In this document: positions 35,581 through 48,446 of the stretch, piece by piece
Layout of the letters: the number at the start of each line of letters is the position of its first letter
How positions within the stretch are numbered: position 1 is the stretch's first letter
From: Rhinopomastus cyanomelas
Taxonomy: Eukaryota; Chordata; Aves; Bucerotiformes; Rhinopomastidae
NCBI GenBank assembly: GCA_013400115.1
Contig: VXBP01008288.1
Span: forward strand, 63,275 to 127,274
Direction: 5' to 3'
Length of the DNA stretch: 64,000 nt
Notes under the pieces: generated by a model
Database searches by the model: none
The model's input: only the letters and a program-made list of their open reading frames with translations
Told to the model about the DNA's origin: nothing
Translations under genes and position numbers: made by a program

Positions 35581-38159
35581 CTAGAGACCAGCTGCTCAAC
35601 AAGAGGTGGGAAATGGAGGGAGCAAGAGACAAGCAGCTCTGAAATCTGCTCATATTGGCATGGCTGACACTATATTAAACATAAAATAAACTCATGGAGG
35701 ATTTTCCCACCTGTGAATTTATAAGTACATAGAATAAAATTATTTATAGTCTCTTTTTTCTGTCTCTCCAATGCCAGATATAAACCCAACCGTGACTAGT
35801 GAGAAGCATCCTTTATTCTGAGCAACAGCCTTGCAGTGGCTGGGACTCAGCACGTATGACACAACTACCACATCAAAATCCTCCAATTTCCTTCAAAGGC
35901 ATTTCCATTTATGACAGACTCAGATTAAAGCCTGGATTAAAGCCTCCTCTCTATGTGCTTTTACATAGCCCATCACTACATATATTTTAGTACTTTGCAC
36001 TTATGTTCTGGCCTAATATCACATGACATTTTTATTTAAGCACTGTTGCTCTACACTTACAAGGCAGAATGTGATATTTCTGAAGTTTTTTTAGTTAAGC
36101 ATATGACGCTTCTGTGTCAGATGCACAAGACCAAAACCTTGCTCTTCCATTTGGAGGGATAAGTAATAATTTAAGATGATCCTTAACACATAGAAGAATT
36201 TTGTCTTCAGTCTGTAAGCAACTCCCTCAAAATGCTTCTACACCAGCAGTTATGACAGAGACAAAGGGCCACATGCTCTCTGCCACGTAAGCAACCTTCA
36301 TTACCACTGTATTATGACTGTCAGCACCAGCCTCCACATTTTCCTCTGTAAATCTCTGTTGTTTTTCTCCATTAAGTCTGACTTCTAGTTATGGACAGCA
36401 AATACAGGAGGTACAGGGCCATGTAGGATTGCAAGCTGTAGCACCCAAATGAACTAAGTGTATCATACAATGTCAGAAAAGCTTCTGGACTTTAGACTAG
36501 ATGGCTGTTGAAACTTGTACTTAGGGTGTTTCTCTTTGGGCATCTGCCAAGTTGGGGCTTGAAAGTGACCCTAAATTTTTCTGTAACTATGAGATATATT
36601 CTTATCCTTTCTATGCTTCTGTTCTCCAACTGGCAGATGCACCTAAGTGACATTCTCAACACTGTCAATTTAGAAGATTTTATTTAATCTTGTGGTAAAA
36701 AACTTCATAGTGCCTGCCTCAGGAGCAGTACTGGTAACTCCAGCCAGCATCCCAGAGCCTTTACAGTTCCCAGGCCAGGCCATGGAGCAGCTGGGAAATC
36801 ATGACTATGATGCTGAGTTTGAGTATGGGAAGCCAGTGCAGAGATGAACCATTTTGATATGTGTGTGGGTGCTTTGAGTTAGTAAGGACACACACTGCGG
36901 TGTTCTGCTGCAGTTGTGCTTCCTGAGGACTTGTGCATCATGCCAAGTATACAGCACCCTTGCAGATCTGAAAGCAGGTTGTGTTTCAGAATGCCTTCCT
37001 CCACCTCAAGATCTACCAACCAAGATTCACCAGCCAAAATGGGAAATGAGAGTCTCTGGGCGTCTTTCCAGAAGCCTCTGAACCAACGCTCTAATGCAGC
37101 AAAACTCTAACGGTGCACTCAAGTCCTTGGTATTTGCAGTGTATAAGGTGCTTGCCCTACTTTTACTGCTCTCCTAGATGCCCACTGGCCTTTTGTCTAT
37201 TTACCCAAAGCGGGAAATACCTAAGAAGGATCAAAACTGAGTTAAAGTCTGACAGATCAATAGTATCTGTCACATACTATCTGCTTGAGCTTCTTGACAA
37301 TCATTGCTGCTGATAAAAGTGTTAAGCTCTAAAGGTTGGTGTTCCTTCAGAAGTTACATCACTGAGCTGAAATTTAACCCTTCTTCATAGTTTCCAAAAG
37401 TCAATCAAACTGTCACTGGAACAACAGAATAAAATCACCAGTCCTTGATCTATTCCTGTTTCTATTTAAAGGTGATAAACAGTTGATAACACATAAGATC
37501 TCATCCTTAGTCAGCATTACTGTTCAGGATTTCCTGGCATTCTGACAGACAAGGCAAAGTAAGGTTATTTAGGAGCTTAGAGCTAGGACGGACGGAAAGG
37601 GAAAGTAGACAACGTGCTGCCACCTTTTGGTTACAGAAACGAGAAGCCGTATTATCTGCACAGATCTACCCAGTGGAAATTAAGACATCTGTGTTTGTTT
37701 TCTGTAACAAAACACCCGGAAAGTCCACATAATCTCTTCATGTTCTAAACTGCTGTTGTAAGTTTAGATCACATATTTCACATTTGTTCAGTCTGGAACA
37801 AATAGTTCATTATTTGTAGCTAGTTATTTATTATTTATAGCTAGTTAATAATTATTGATCAATAATTAATCACTTTTCTCATTTAAAACATATAGGGTTA
37901 ACTCACCTACAACTAATGTTTTGCATCACCAAACAGATTATGAAGAACATAGCCACAGAAATAGAAAGTCTCATGAATTAGTAGCTTGCAAAAGGAAGTT
38001 ACTGCATGTTGTAACTCCCATTTGGCTGTTTACGTGGATGCAGTTAAGGCATCATGAGGCTTTAATTACTAGGTTCCTTATCAGTACAATCAGTACATTA
38101 CAACTTTTAACCTTAGTTCAAGTGAAATTTTCTGTGCTTGTTGACTGCTAAGGACATGA
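35581..38159. other. Intergenic, nothing recognised except an AT-rich palindrome
   Basis: No exon or repeat family is supported. A perfect 20-base palindrome lies at 37849-37868 (see the repeat entry). Confidence 0.55.
37849..37868. repeat. Perfect 20-base AT-rich palindrome
   Basis: TAATTATTGATCAATAATTA equals its own reverse complement and has a TAATTA-type homeodomain core at each end. It follows a duplicated TAGCTAGTTA motif (about 37817 and 37838). Confidence 0.85.
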
Positions 38160-38540
38160 AGGAACAGGTGAGGAAGCTGGGTCTACTTAGTCTGAACAAG
38201 AGCAGGCTCACAGAACTTATTGGTGTCAACCTGAAAGGAGATTGTAGAGTGGTGGGGGCTGGCCTCTTCTTCTAAGTACCGCGTGATAGTACAAGAGGAA
38301 AGAGCCTCAAGATGTGCCAGGGGAAATTCAGGTTAGACATCTGGAAAAATTTCTTAACTGTCAGCAGGCCTTGGCACAGGCTGTCCAGGGAGGGGGTTGA
38401 ATTGTCATTCCTGGCAATGTGTTTTAAAGTCATGTAGATCTGGAATTTAGGAACATGGCCTTGGGACAGCTGGGGTGGTGCTTGGGCTCAATGATCTTGA
38501 AGGACTTTTTCAACCTAAACAATTCTATGATTCCATGCAA
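38160..38540 (+). mobile_element. CR1 LINE 3' fragment
   Basis: AGGAAGCTGGGTCTACTTAG, then GATGTGCCAGGGGAAATTCA, then TTTTTCAACCTAAACAATTC and TATGATTCC is the last ~380 bases of a CR1 copy of the same type as that at 16728. Confidence 0.92.
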
Positions 38541-41500
38541 GGTATTTGTTTGCTTGTTTATTAAAATATTAATTCAGCTGTCTATGAGAATAAAAGATGG
38601 AAGAAAGCCCATCTTAAAAGAAGAAACACAAGACTGTTCTGTTTAAATTCTGTGAACCTCAAAGTTTGATGCAGAGGGCTGAAATTTAACAGAGCAACTA
38701 TCTGCATGAGGAATGTGCTTGCTGTTGCTCTTATGAGTCACTGCACAAATCTGAGTCAAGCAATAAACCTCTAAAAGATCTCAGTTCAAGTGTTTTCTAT
38801 AAAGACACCCTGAGGGTGTCTGGATATGAGATCACCTTACAAGACGCTGCTCATGCAATCTGTGCAGTGTGCACCTCAAGTAGCCCTAGTCACTCAATCA
38901 TGAGCAAAGCTGTGCAGCAGACCTGAACCAGGCCCTTATGCCATATCACGCTGTTGTTACACTTCACACATGGGTGCTTATGCAAAATGTCCCTGTCCCA
39001 AAAACTGCAGACTTTTAATGCACTAATGGTGCCACCCTACACTGTCTGCTGTGTCACATCCAAAAGCTGGGAGTTAAGGAGCACCCTTGTACCTTGAGGA
39101 GTTCTAAGCTCTCCTGACATTTGAAGAAATATCCAGAGGACCATAGATATAAGAAAACCATTAGAAATTATCTTGTTCATGCACCGATTGCTCACTAACA
39201 GTCCCAGCAGAGACACTGAACAGCTTCACAGACAGTGTTACAGAAAGATCAATAAGCTTAAGGAAACTTACAAAAGGTCTAACAGTAGGAATTTTGTGGC
39301 AAGCCAACCCCCACCCATGTGTCATAACTTCTTTGAGGGGGGCTTAGCTTCATCAGCCATCAGGAAAAGGAAGAGAGGAACTGATTTTATCTCGTTTTTT
39401 TAAGGAGGGAAGTGGTGCATTGATTTACAGTGCAATGTTGTGCTTAACCTCTCTGGTGGAGGGTATCCTGTTGTCTTTCACAGGTCAGGATCACTCTGGG
39501 TCAGGGGTGGGAAACTGTACGACACATCCTTACAGAGGTAAATTAGATAATTTTTCCTACCAGTTAATTCCCCATAATTTCTTGGCAACCAGAATTCCTT
39601 CTTCCCATCTCAGCACTCATCTTCCACACACCCTGTGAATTGCCTTTTACCCACCTTCCAAGGGTAGGTTTGTTATCCACTTAGCCTGCACATTCAGCAC
39701 TAGCATGGAACAAAGGAAGTCACTGAAGCCACATCAGGTGAGAGAGGCATAAGAAACACTTGCAGGGGTAGGGTTTCCCACACACACCTTTTCCTTCTCT
39801 CTACAACATTTACGTAAGTTTTAGGGAAGTATATCTAGCTTGATGGTGTAGACGTGTATAGAACTGCTCCATGCACAGAACAGTATGGAGATGAGTCAGG
39901 ACTGGGTAATGAATCAGATCTTGTCCGGATGATCCTGGCTCTTCTGTTGCAAAAAGTGAACATAATAATTGCAGGAAGGGAAAAAAAAAAAGGTTTCTGT
40001 CTAAGACTCATTTAGCCATTTATAATCCCATTTTTCAGGCGTGGCCGTGAACTGGTTGCAGTGTTTTGCTGAAAGCTTACATTTGAACCTTGTGCTTTTA
40101 TGCTACAAATGTAGCTGCAACGTAATGTAATTAGCTGTAAGGCTACCTTCTCCTTACTTTATGAGGATGTCATCAAAATACACAGCATTCTACTTTTGAA
40201 ACTTTCAGCTCCTGTGCTGTTGTACATCACTGAAAAGTCCATAAATGAAATTACTAACTCTTGTCTTCAGAACAGGATAAGTAGTAAGATGAAGTCCCGC
40301 ATCAAGCATCAGAGAAGCAAACTATTGAATAGCTGCTCATTAAATGACAACCATAGTTTCTGTGTGCTGTATGGGCTCCTGTTTAAGAATCATAAAAGAA
40401 ATCCCTGTAGATTGCGCATCAAAAACTGACATTTTTCTGACTCTAACCCTTATTATTGTGGATTAGTTTATGAGAGCAAGCTTTATCTTATAATTTTGAA
40501 AAGGTCAAGTTTTGAACTAGTTGAAATAAGCTACTGCCAAACAGCGATGAGGCAGTGCAACTCTGTGTGTAAACAAGCTTAAGATAATGTGAGAGACATT
40601 TAAAGAGATGGAAAAAGTGTAAGTTAATATACAGTATTTTCCAATTTATCTGATTATGTCCTTTGGAACACTACCTGGATGAAATGATGCCTGTAGCTAA
40701 CATATTTGAGTATCTGTGTCCCACGTTTCAGTGCATGAAGTTGACACACTTGGCTCTGAGTCTTTGACACTGCATTAGTTCTTACAGCTCCTTCTCTGTA
40801 TTCATCACGACACAGGTTTTTTCAGCTGCCAGTAGCAGATTCTGTCACTTAGATTCAAGCTGCAGGAGGCAGAATACAATCCAAATATTGCAGCTAAGAA
40901 CACACTTGTAAATAAGCTATTAGAACACCAAGGATTTTTACAATTTTGTTTTTACACAGAAGACCCTTCCTTGTACCTCACAAAGCCACCAGAAATGTTT
41001 TCCAACACCTTTAATTGAATTTACTCAAAGATTCAGCAACCCTGTAACTTCTGCAGCTGTGACTAAGTGCCCTCCTCTGAGCTTGCACCTAGATTCCCAC
41101 TAGGTCTTCTGAATAAAAACCCCAACTGGTTCTGGAAACAATTTTTTTAAAGGTTTGTATGTGAATCATCAGGACCTTAGCAACTCATGAGTGAATATTT
41201 TAACATTGAAAAAAACAAATGGAGAATGACAGTAAAACAAAAACCCCTTAAATCCACCATTGTTTTCATGTTCATCACCACCCTCAAGCTTGGCTGGGAA
41301 TCAGCCTTCCCTTTGCTTGCTCATTTACTGTTATGCATTTTCCTGCCATGTGGTCAAATGTTTATCCCTGCCACACCAGCATCAGCACTTTACCAGGTTA
41401 TTATTATTTAGAACTCTGATTTCTATTTCAGTCTCAAGGCTGGCAGTTTAAGTGCTGGCAGCTTTGCATTTGGCAGTTTGCAAAGGAGCTGGGTACCTAG

Positions 41501-42426
41501 TTCGATGGTGGAGGAACTCTCCTTGTTCTGTATCACTTGATATGTAATTAAGATACAATTGGACTACCGGGCTTTCCATATGTCAATCTATTCCACTTAG
41601 TCACAGTAAATTACACACTCATCATTATCCTGTGAAACAGCATAGTACCAGTGAGTCAATTTTACTGGTCACATTGCCCTGTGTTCAGTGTCTTCCTATT
41701 ATGCCTGATGTTCTTGTCATTACACTCAATTTTGGATTCCTATTGAATTTTTTTAAGAAGGATTTGAAGATATTTTTAAGAAATAATGTGAAAAATTGTC
41801 ATTAACTTTCCCCAAAACATTTATTGACGTAACTTTTTGGTAATTACTGGAAATTTTTTAATTTCCTTCTTTTTTTTCCCCCCCTCTTTCTCTTCTGCTC
41901 TTCTCACAACCCTCCTCTATCATTTTGAAATCCTATGTCCATAATGTTGCCTTTGAAAAGGACCAGACCAAAAGCTCTTCTATGTAGCGTCAATACAACC
42001 AACTCAAACACAACTTCCCTCAAGTTTATTTACATCACTGATTAACCCCCAACAAAAAGGGGATTAACAGATTAAGATGGATTTACACATCGCTCTCATT
42101 AACACAATTGAAAATTAGGAAGAGTACTATATTATCTTTATGTTCAGCTTTCTCTTCCTTGGCTTAGCCCACTTAAATATTCGAGGAAGAAAAATGTATA
42201 GTAAAAATCACCAGTCAGATGCTGGAGAATTGAGTTAAAGACCTGTCTCATCTAGGTTTTTTCCCCAGCCTTAAGCATATAATTTCATTTACCCTCATCT
42301 TTACCTGACTCTCTGTTAAATAGTGTAAAATGTGTATGAATCTCACAAAACTGAGAATCCTTTAAAATAAAAATAAAAGTAAAATCCAAAGGCAATTAGA
42401 ACCATACCAACAGATACAAATATTAC
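38541..42426. other. Intergenic, nothing recognised
   Basis: No supported gene or repeat. Short frames (up to 77 codons) show no family resemblance. Confidence 0.55.
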
Positions 42427-42588
42427 TGCCCAGGGTGGTTGTGGAGTCTCCTTCACTGGAGATGTTCAAGACCCGCCAGGATGTGTTCCTGTGTGACTTT
42501 GTCTAGGTGATCCTGCTGTTTCAGGGGGATTAGACTAAATGATCTTTCAAGGTCCATTCCAATCCATAATGATTCCATGATTCTATGT
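42427..42588 (+). mobile_element. CR1 LINE 3' end
   Basis: CTGCCCAGGGTGGTTGTGGA, then GTCTCCTTCACTGGAGATGT through TTCCAATCCATAATGATTCC and ATGATTCTATG gives the final ~160 bases of CR1. Confidence 0.92.
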
Positions 42589-45500
42589 CAACCAGATTTA
42601 TGCCTTCTGAAGCTTCCTGTAAATGTGTCCCTCAGGACATCTGTTCAGTTACTAATATACAGCAAAAATCTGGCTAAGGTTATAATAATAATTTTTTGAA
42701 AAGCGAGAAAATTCTTGGACCGTCTGATTGAAAGAAGTAAAACTAATCCAAAATCTAGAAAACAGTAAAATTGTTTAAAAAGTTAATTTACTTGGTCTGT
42801 AGTGCATGTGCAGTATCAGTTTGCACGAGAGTAGCAACATCTCAGTAATTCATAAACAGTCACATGCAAAATACTGTAAATTTGTCTGTAAAAATTGCAA
42901 CTTGTAAGTTATTATTACAGTTCTGGAGGAAAATAAATCCATGCTGACAGTCTGTAAGGAGAGGTGATACAAAGCCTGAAAACCTATTTATTTTTCCAAC
43001 TACAGCTGTTAAAATATAACAATCTGTTCCTACATGCCTCACCTTTCTAATAAATTATCAAAGTAGGACTTTAAAAGCAAAGCATCTACACAAAGCACTT
43101 CACTTTGGTTGATAAATTTTAACAAACAAATGAACATACGAAATAACATAATAAAACATGTTCATTTCAAACTGTTCTTTTGCCAATACAGCCTAACTTG
43201 TAGCTGAAAAAATTACACTCTAAAATTGTGTAAAGCTAGTGATTTTCCCCCACTTACTGGCATTTTTCCCAATGAAAAGAACAAAAAGAAAACTTTAAAG
43301 AGTTATTGTAAAAAATTTAAATGGGTGGAGAAAATTCAGTTGCATGAAAAAGCTTGAAGAGCTTTTCATTTTATCTTTAAGTGACTATAGTTCTAGTTCA
43401 CACATAGGTCCCTCGAACTATGAGAGACATTTTGATTTCAGCTATACTCTTCAGTTATGCTTATCTTGTCCTGCTCTTTGGAGATGTCTGTATCTGTACT
43501 TTCCCACTACAATCTGTGTTTTTCAAAAAGATTTCAGTTCTTAAGGCCGTAGCTGAACTAACGTAGAGATCTTAATTGTTGGGCACTACATGTACTCCTT
43601 GTTCAAAAGAAGCTGGAAAGCAAGTTTTACATTTGAAATTAACTGTGGGTGAACGTGTATAGTTTTATGATTAATGCTGTGCATCACATTTCTGTGAGTG
43701 TGAAGTCTCTGGCTTTATATGCACTACTGTTAGAACTTCTTTGGAAAAGAGCGCTACTCCAACAATGCCATTAGCCCAAGCACATCTTACTAAAACACCA
43801 TCCTGAAGCCTTTGTTCTGTAATTGCTAAGTGCTTCTGCTGATAAAAATTAATGATTCTGCTGGCTACCCAGATCATCCTTTCTGTCACACTTACCGATT
43901 GCCTCTAAAGCCTGAACTAGAGGTGTTCCAGCTTCTGACACATTCCCGTATCAGTAGACCTGAGTCTCTACAGTCAAGCAACAATGTAGTCTGAAACTCA
44001 GCTCTTGATTTCATTGTCCCACTGCCCTCCCACTGGAATTCTGCCCAGCAAGCTGCACAAATACAGAAGCAAATAGCAACATATCATGGAAACAATTGGA
44101 ACATAAGCAAATAGTGGCATAAGGATTTATCTTTCAAATAAAGAGTAAGAAATGCAGCAGCTCTGGAAAGCTCACTGGTCAGAAGTTACCACTAAAACCA
44201 AGACATTTTATCTGTGGGAGTTAATAAATTTTTGAGTACTTTTACCTTGTGTCACTCCTAATATTTACAGTTACCAGGATCCAGAGCAAGCAGAGATGGT
44301 CTGTGAAACCCACATCTCTCAATCACCCATAAATATGGGTCATTTCAAGCACAGACATCTGCATCTCTTAAACCACACCTAGACCATCCAGCTGTCTCAC
44401 ATATGGAGTCAAACAGCGGAATAAGAGATGTACAAACAGTAAAACTTTATGGTAAGACTCCGATACCATAACTCCTATCTGGATAATTCAGTGAGTCCTT
44501 TCTATGCTTCCTAGTCTTTTAAACCTTCTCCAAATGCTCAGTGTGGGATCTAAGACACAAAAATTTACCAATTTTAGGTTACCAGTGTTAATGACACAAA
44601 ATGGTATTTTCTGAGAAAACATGGGCGCCAACAGGCACAGAAAAGAAAACAACACCTTTCCTCAGAAGTGGTCATAATCCTGCTGGGAAATAGAAGGTAA
44701 CAAACCTTGGCAGAACAGTGAGTTTCTGGAACAGTTTCCTGCCTTCAGTAATAGAGTAAAATAATCAAACTATTTGCAAAATGAATAGTTTATAAAACTA
44801 TAATCATGTTGCATGTGACGGCATGTGGTGATGCAGGTCTCGCCCAGTCCTGAATTTTACATGTATAAAGAGTGACATAAATGAATGAAGAGTAATTCCT
44901 GAAACATAATAAAGAAGGAGAGAAAAAAGGTTTTGTCAGCAAACAAAGTCCCAGAGGTAATGATGAAGGAAGCAATCTTCCTTGAAAACTTGGTGATTTT
45001 ACTGACAGAGATCACAGCGTGGTCTGTGTGGACTGATGTTACTGCCTTTAGCATCTCTCATTTTACAGCACAATTTAATTCTGATGGCTGCTAGAAACAG
45101 TAGTGCTCATTGAAAACAGCATATTAGAGAGCAAAAGCCATCATCAGAAGTAACCCATGATCCTCAATGATTTTGTTTTCCTTTGTTTTAAAAACCTAAT
45201 GGGTTTTAATTTTGCACACTGTTTTGCTTAATTAATTACATTCCTACTGCTCACAAGGAACCTGTTCTCATGTATTAAAAAGGAATTGAGAAAATAGTTG
45301 AGCTCTGCATTCATAGTTTCTCCTTCTACCTAACAATTTAAATACCTCCTTTTGTTACAACAGCACATCAAAAACCTTACTGAAGTCAAGAGAGGAAGAA
45401 AGGGTGGTAAAGGATGACAAAGGCAACAACAGCTATATGCCAAGAAGTCCAGAGGAAGCTGAAGGAATAACTCTTCAACCAGGCCCACCAGCCCTGAGAA

Positions 45501-46147
45501 CAAACACCGTTTTGATGACCCCCAAGGTCAAACATGGGAAACAAATATGACTTTAGTGAAATGTGAAAGTGTAGCAAAGTTCCATTAATCACCCCATATA
45601 CCCCGCTAGCTAGGAGGGCAGTACCTTCTTCAAAGCTGGGCATGCTAACAAAGCCAGGGCAACCCTGAAGATGATGCATTACATGCGTCAGCTGCTGATG
45701 AACGATGCATAGACACAGGAGAGTACAAGGGAAGTTTCCAGATGGTTGTTTCCTCAAGGACAGGACCGGTCACACAGTTGTGGCACACCACAGAGACTTC
45801 ATGGAAACTGTTTTATCACTGCTGATAACCTTCAATGTTTGTGCCCCGTTAGCCACTACTAGACTCCAAAAGTTGCAGAGTATCAAATGAAACTGCTCTA
45901 CAGCAAGACCAAAAGGAAATGACTGATTTGAGTTCTAACACTCACTCTTCAGGAGCCATTATCACCTTAGCTCTGAAGTCGCTACACCATTTTGAAGTTT
46001 ATGTGGGGATAAAAATACTCACAGAACTGTGTCTATACTTGTAGGACGGTGTGACAGCAGTGTAAGCGCAAGTCTGGACACAGGTAGCCAGATGGAACAC
46101 CGCTACTACAATAATCACTGCCCACCATGCCATGCTAGTTTACAAGT
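42589..46147. other. Intergenic, nothing recognised
   Basis: No supported gene, RNA or repeat. A minus frame at 45386-45757 (123 codons) has no recognisable family. Confidence 0.55.
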
Positions 46148-46503
46148 TAAGATGGAGATTTGATAAATGTTTATAAGTATCTGAAGGCTAGCCAGGAGGG
46201 GGGGGGCAGGCTCTTTTCACTTGCTCCCTGTGATAGGACAAGGAGCAATGGGTGTAAGTTGCAGCAGAGGAGGTTCCGCCTCAACACAAGGGGGAACTTC
46301 TTTGCTGTGAGGGTCACGGAGCACTGGAACAGACTCCCCAGGGAGGTCGTGGAGTCTCCTTCTCTGGGGACTTTCAAGGCCCGCCTGGATGCGTTCCTCT
46401 GTGATCTGTGTTAGATAGTTTTGTCCTGCTCCGGCAGGGGGGTTGGACTCGATGATCTTTTGGGTCCCTTCCAACCCCTAACATCCTATGATCCTATGAT
46501 CCA
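46148..46503 (+). mobile_element. CR1 LINE 3' fragment, relatively young
   Basis: An 84-codon frame (MINVYKYLKASQEGGGRLF..., VRVTEHWNRLPREVVESPSL) is still open. The tail has CCTTCCAACCCCTAACATCC followed by two and a half TATGATCC-type units. The good preservation suggests a recent insertion. Confidence 0.95.
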
Positions 46504-46960
46504 GGGCACTTTTCATAGCTTTTATCGTTATTTCTGCCAGAATAGAACTGTATCAGTTTCAAAAGACTGTGCCTGCAGGAAAGGTACCTGGATATGTCAC
46601 AGCTGACACAAGAGGTAACCATGAACAAGCTGACCATTTGTCCTGTGGAAGCCAGATAACCTGGTTTTGTTTGAGTAAATTTTCAGTGTTTCCCTTCAGA
46701 TCCCATCACTACAGCCAAGTTTTAAGATGGGTCAAATAAACACCCACACAAAATGAAAAAGCATAAACTTGTAATAATCAGTATGTTATGAACTGTAACA
46801 GTGTAAACAAGTATTGAGATGTATTAAAACTGACAGCAAATACCATTTTATAAAATCAACTACTGCTTAATGATAATTTAATTGTGTATGTAAAGGTAGT
46901 GAAGTGGGTTTTCCTTAAAATTATGGTCAACTTAGACCCACTGACAAACCTCTTTTGTGT
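46504..46960. other. Intergenic, nothing recognised
   Basis: AT-rich sequence between the CR1 copy and the LTR-like cassette. Confidence 0.5.
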
Positions 46961-47300
46961 TTAACATAAAGGGTGTCAGCCTGCGGTGTGGCTACAGAAA
47001 ACCAAGTCAGCTACAGATCAACCCTGGAACAGAAGTAACATAGTGTCACTGCAGACTAAACCTTGAGAGCAGTACACAAAGCAAGGAGAGCTCAGAACAC
47101 AAAACATTCTGGCTAAGTGACCTTGTAGATCATGAACTTGCAGAGTTAACTCTTTTGTGTAACTAGCATTAGCGCCTTAAGGGTATATAAGCAACACTGT
47201 ATGCTCAATAAAACATCTTCGATCCGTAGTTAGAGTCCATGCCTGATATGCCACAGGAAGCAGCCTGCTACTACTTCCAGTTACTCCATGAGTGTCACAG
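46961..47300 (+). mobile_element. LTR-like cassette, candidate solo LTR
   Basis: TTAAGGGTATATAAGCAACA then CTGTATGCTCAATAAAACAT places a TATA box about 20 bases before AATAAA, the layout of short avian endogenous-retrovirus LTRs, followed by U5-like sequence. A CTCTTTTGTGT string is repeated at about 46952 and 47150. No target duplication, primer binding site or internal gene was found, so boundaries are provisional. Confidence 0.4.
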
Positions 47301-47989
47301 ACTGCTCTAAAGGGCTAACCGTGCAGAAAACTTACGTGTCAACCTGATACCACTGGACAGAATTTGTCCTCTTATAATGTCCTCCTATACTGTCCTTATT
47401 TGTTCTCTCCAAAATCTAAGAAAATGTATCTTTAAAAGATACTGAAATATTGAATGCACTAAAAAGTTGTGGTGTTTACAACTTCAGTTACAAACATGAA
47501 AGTAATTATAAAAGTGCATAAAAGCTCAGATATTCAACCCTAATGGGAGTGTAGTGGGGACAGAAGGGTGCATTATATGGCAATACAGAATTTACTGCTT
47601 TGTCTACCTTCCTGGGCTGGCCCCTGTCATCATGAATCACAGCCTAAGGCCTTGTTGGCTCAGAAATTGCCATGCTTGCCATTGTGGGATGAGGTGCCAG
47701 TGGGAACTCAGAGCCACTGCTAATGCCAATGTTGTGTTTATTGCACATGCCTCACTGCTTCCTAAAATACAGTAAAAGCAGCTTCTTGTTCACCAAGAGC
47801 TCAATGCCAAAACCAGTGTGAAAGCTTTGCTATCAGTGTACTACCCCTACATCTGAGTGCCCAGCTGAGTCCTGCTTTCCCCCAACTCAGAAAAGTCTAG
47901 GGTCTACCCTTGTAACATCCATCTCAGCACACACAATTATTCAGAGTCTGAATATCCCATTTCTGACACTATGAGAGTTTTCCCTGCCC

Positions 47990-48446
47990 ATTTCAGGGAG
48001 GCTGGAACTAGATGATGTCTTAAGATCCAAGCCCTACGAGGAGAGGCTGAGGGAGCTGGGATTGTTTAGCCTTGAGAAGAGGAGGCTCAGGGGAGACCTT
48101 ATTGCTGTCTACAACTACTAGAGGGGTGGCTGCGGCCAGGAGGAGGTTGCTCTCTTCTCTCAGGCAGCCAGCACCAGAACAAAAGGAAACAGCCTCAAGC
48201 TGCGCCAGGGGAAATTTAGGCTTGAGGTGAGGAGAAAGTTCTTCACTGAGAGAGTCATGGGCCACTGGCATGGCCTGCCTAGGGAGGTGATGGAGTCGCC
48301 GTCCCTGGAACTGTTCAAGGCAGGATTGGACATGGCACTTGGTGCCATGGTCTAGCCTTGAGCTCTGTGGTAACAGGTTGGACTTGATGATCTAGGAGGT
48401 TTCTTCCAACCTTGGTAATATTGTGATACTGTGATTCTGTGGTAGG
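47990..48446 (+). mobile_element. CR1 LINE fragments, two copies in tandem
   Basis: GGCTGGAACTAGATGATGTC at 48000 is a truncated CR1 3' tail. It is followed at once by a second copy starting AAGCCCTACGAGGAGAGGCT and running through CTGCGCCAGGGGAAATTTAG to TTCTTCCAACCTTGG and TGATACTGTGATTCTGTGG. Confidence 0.93.
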
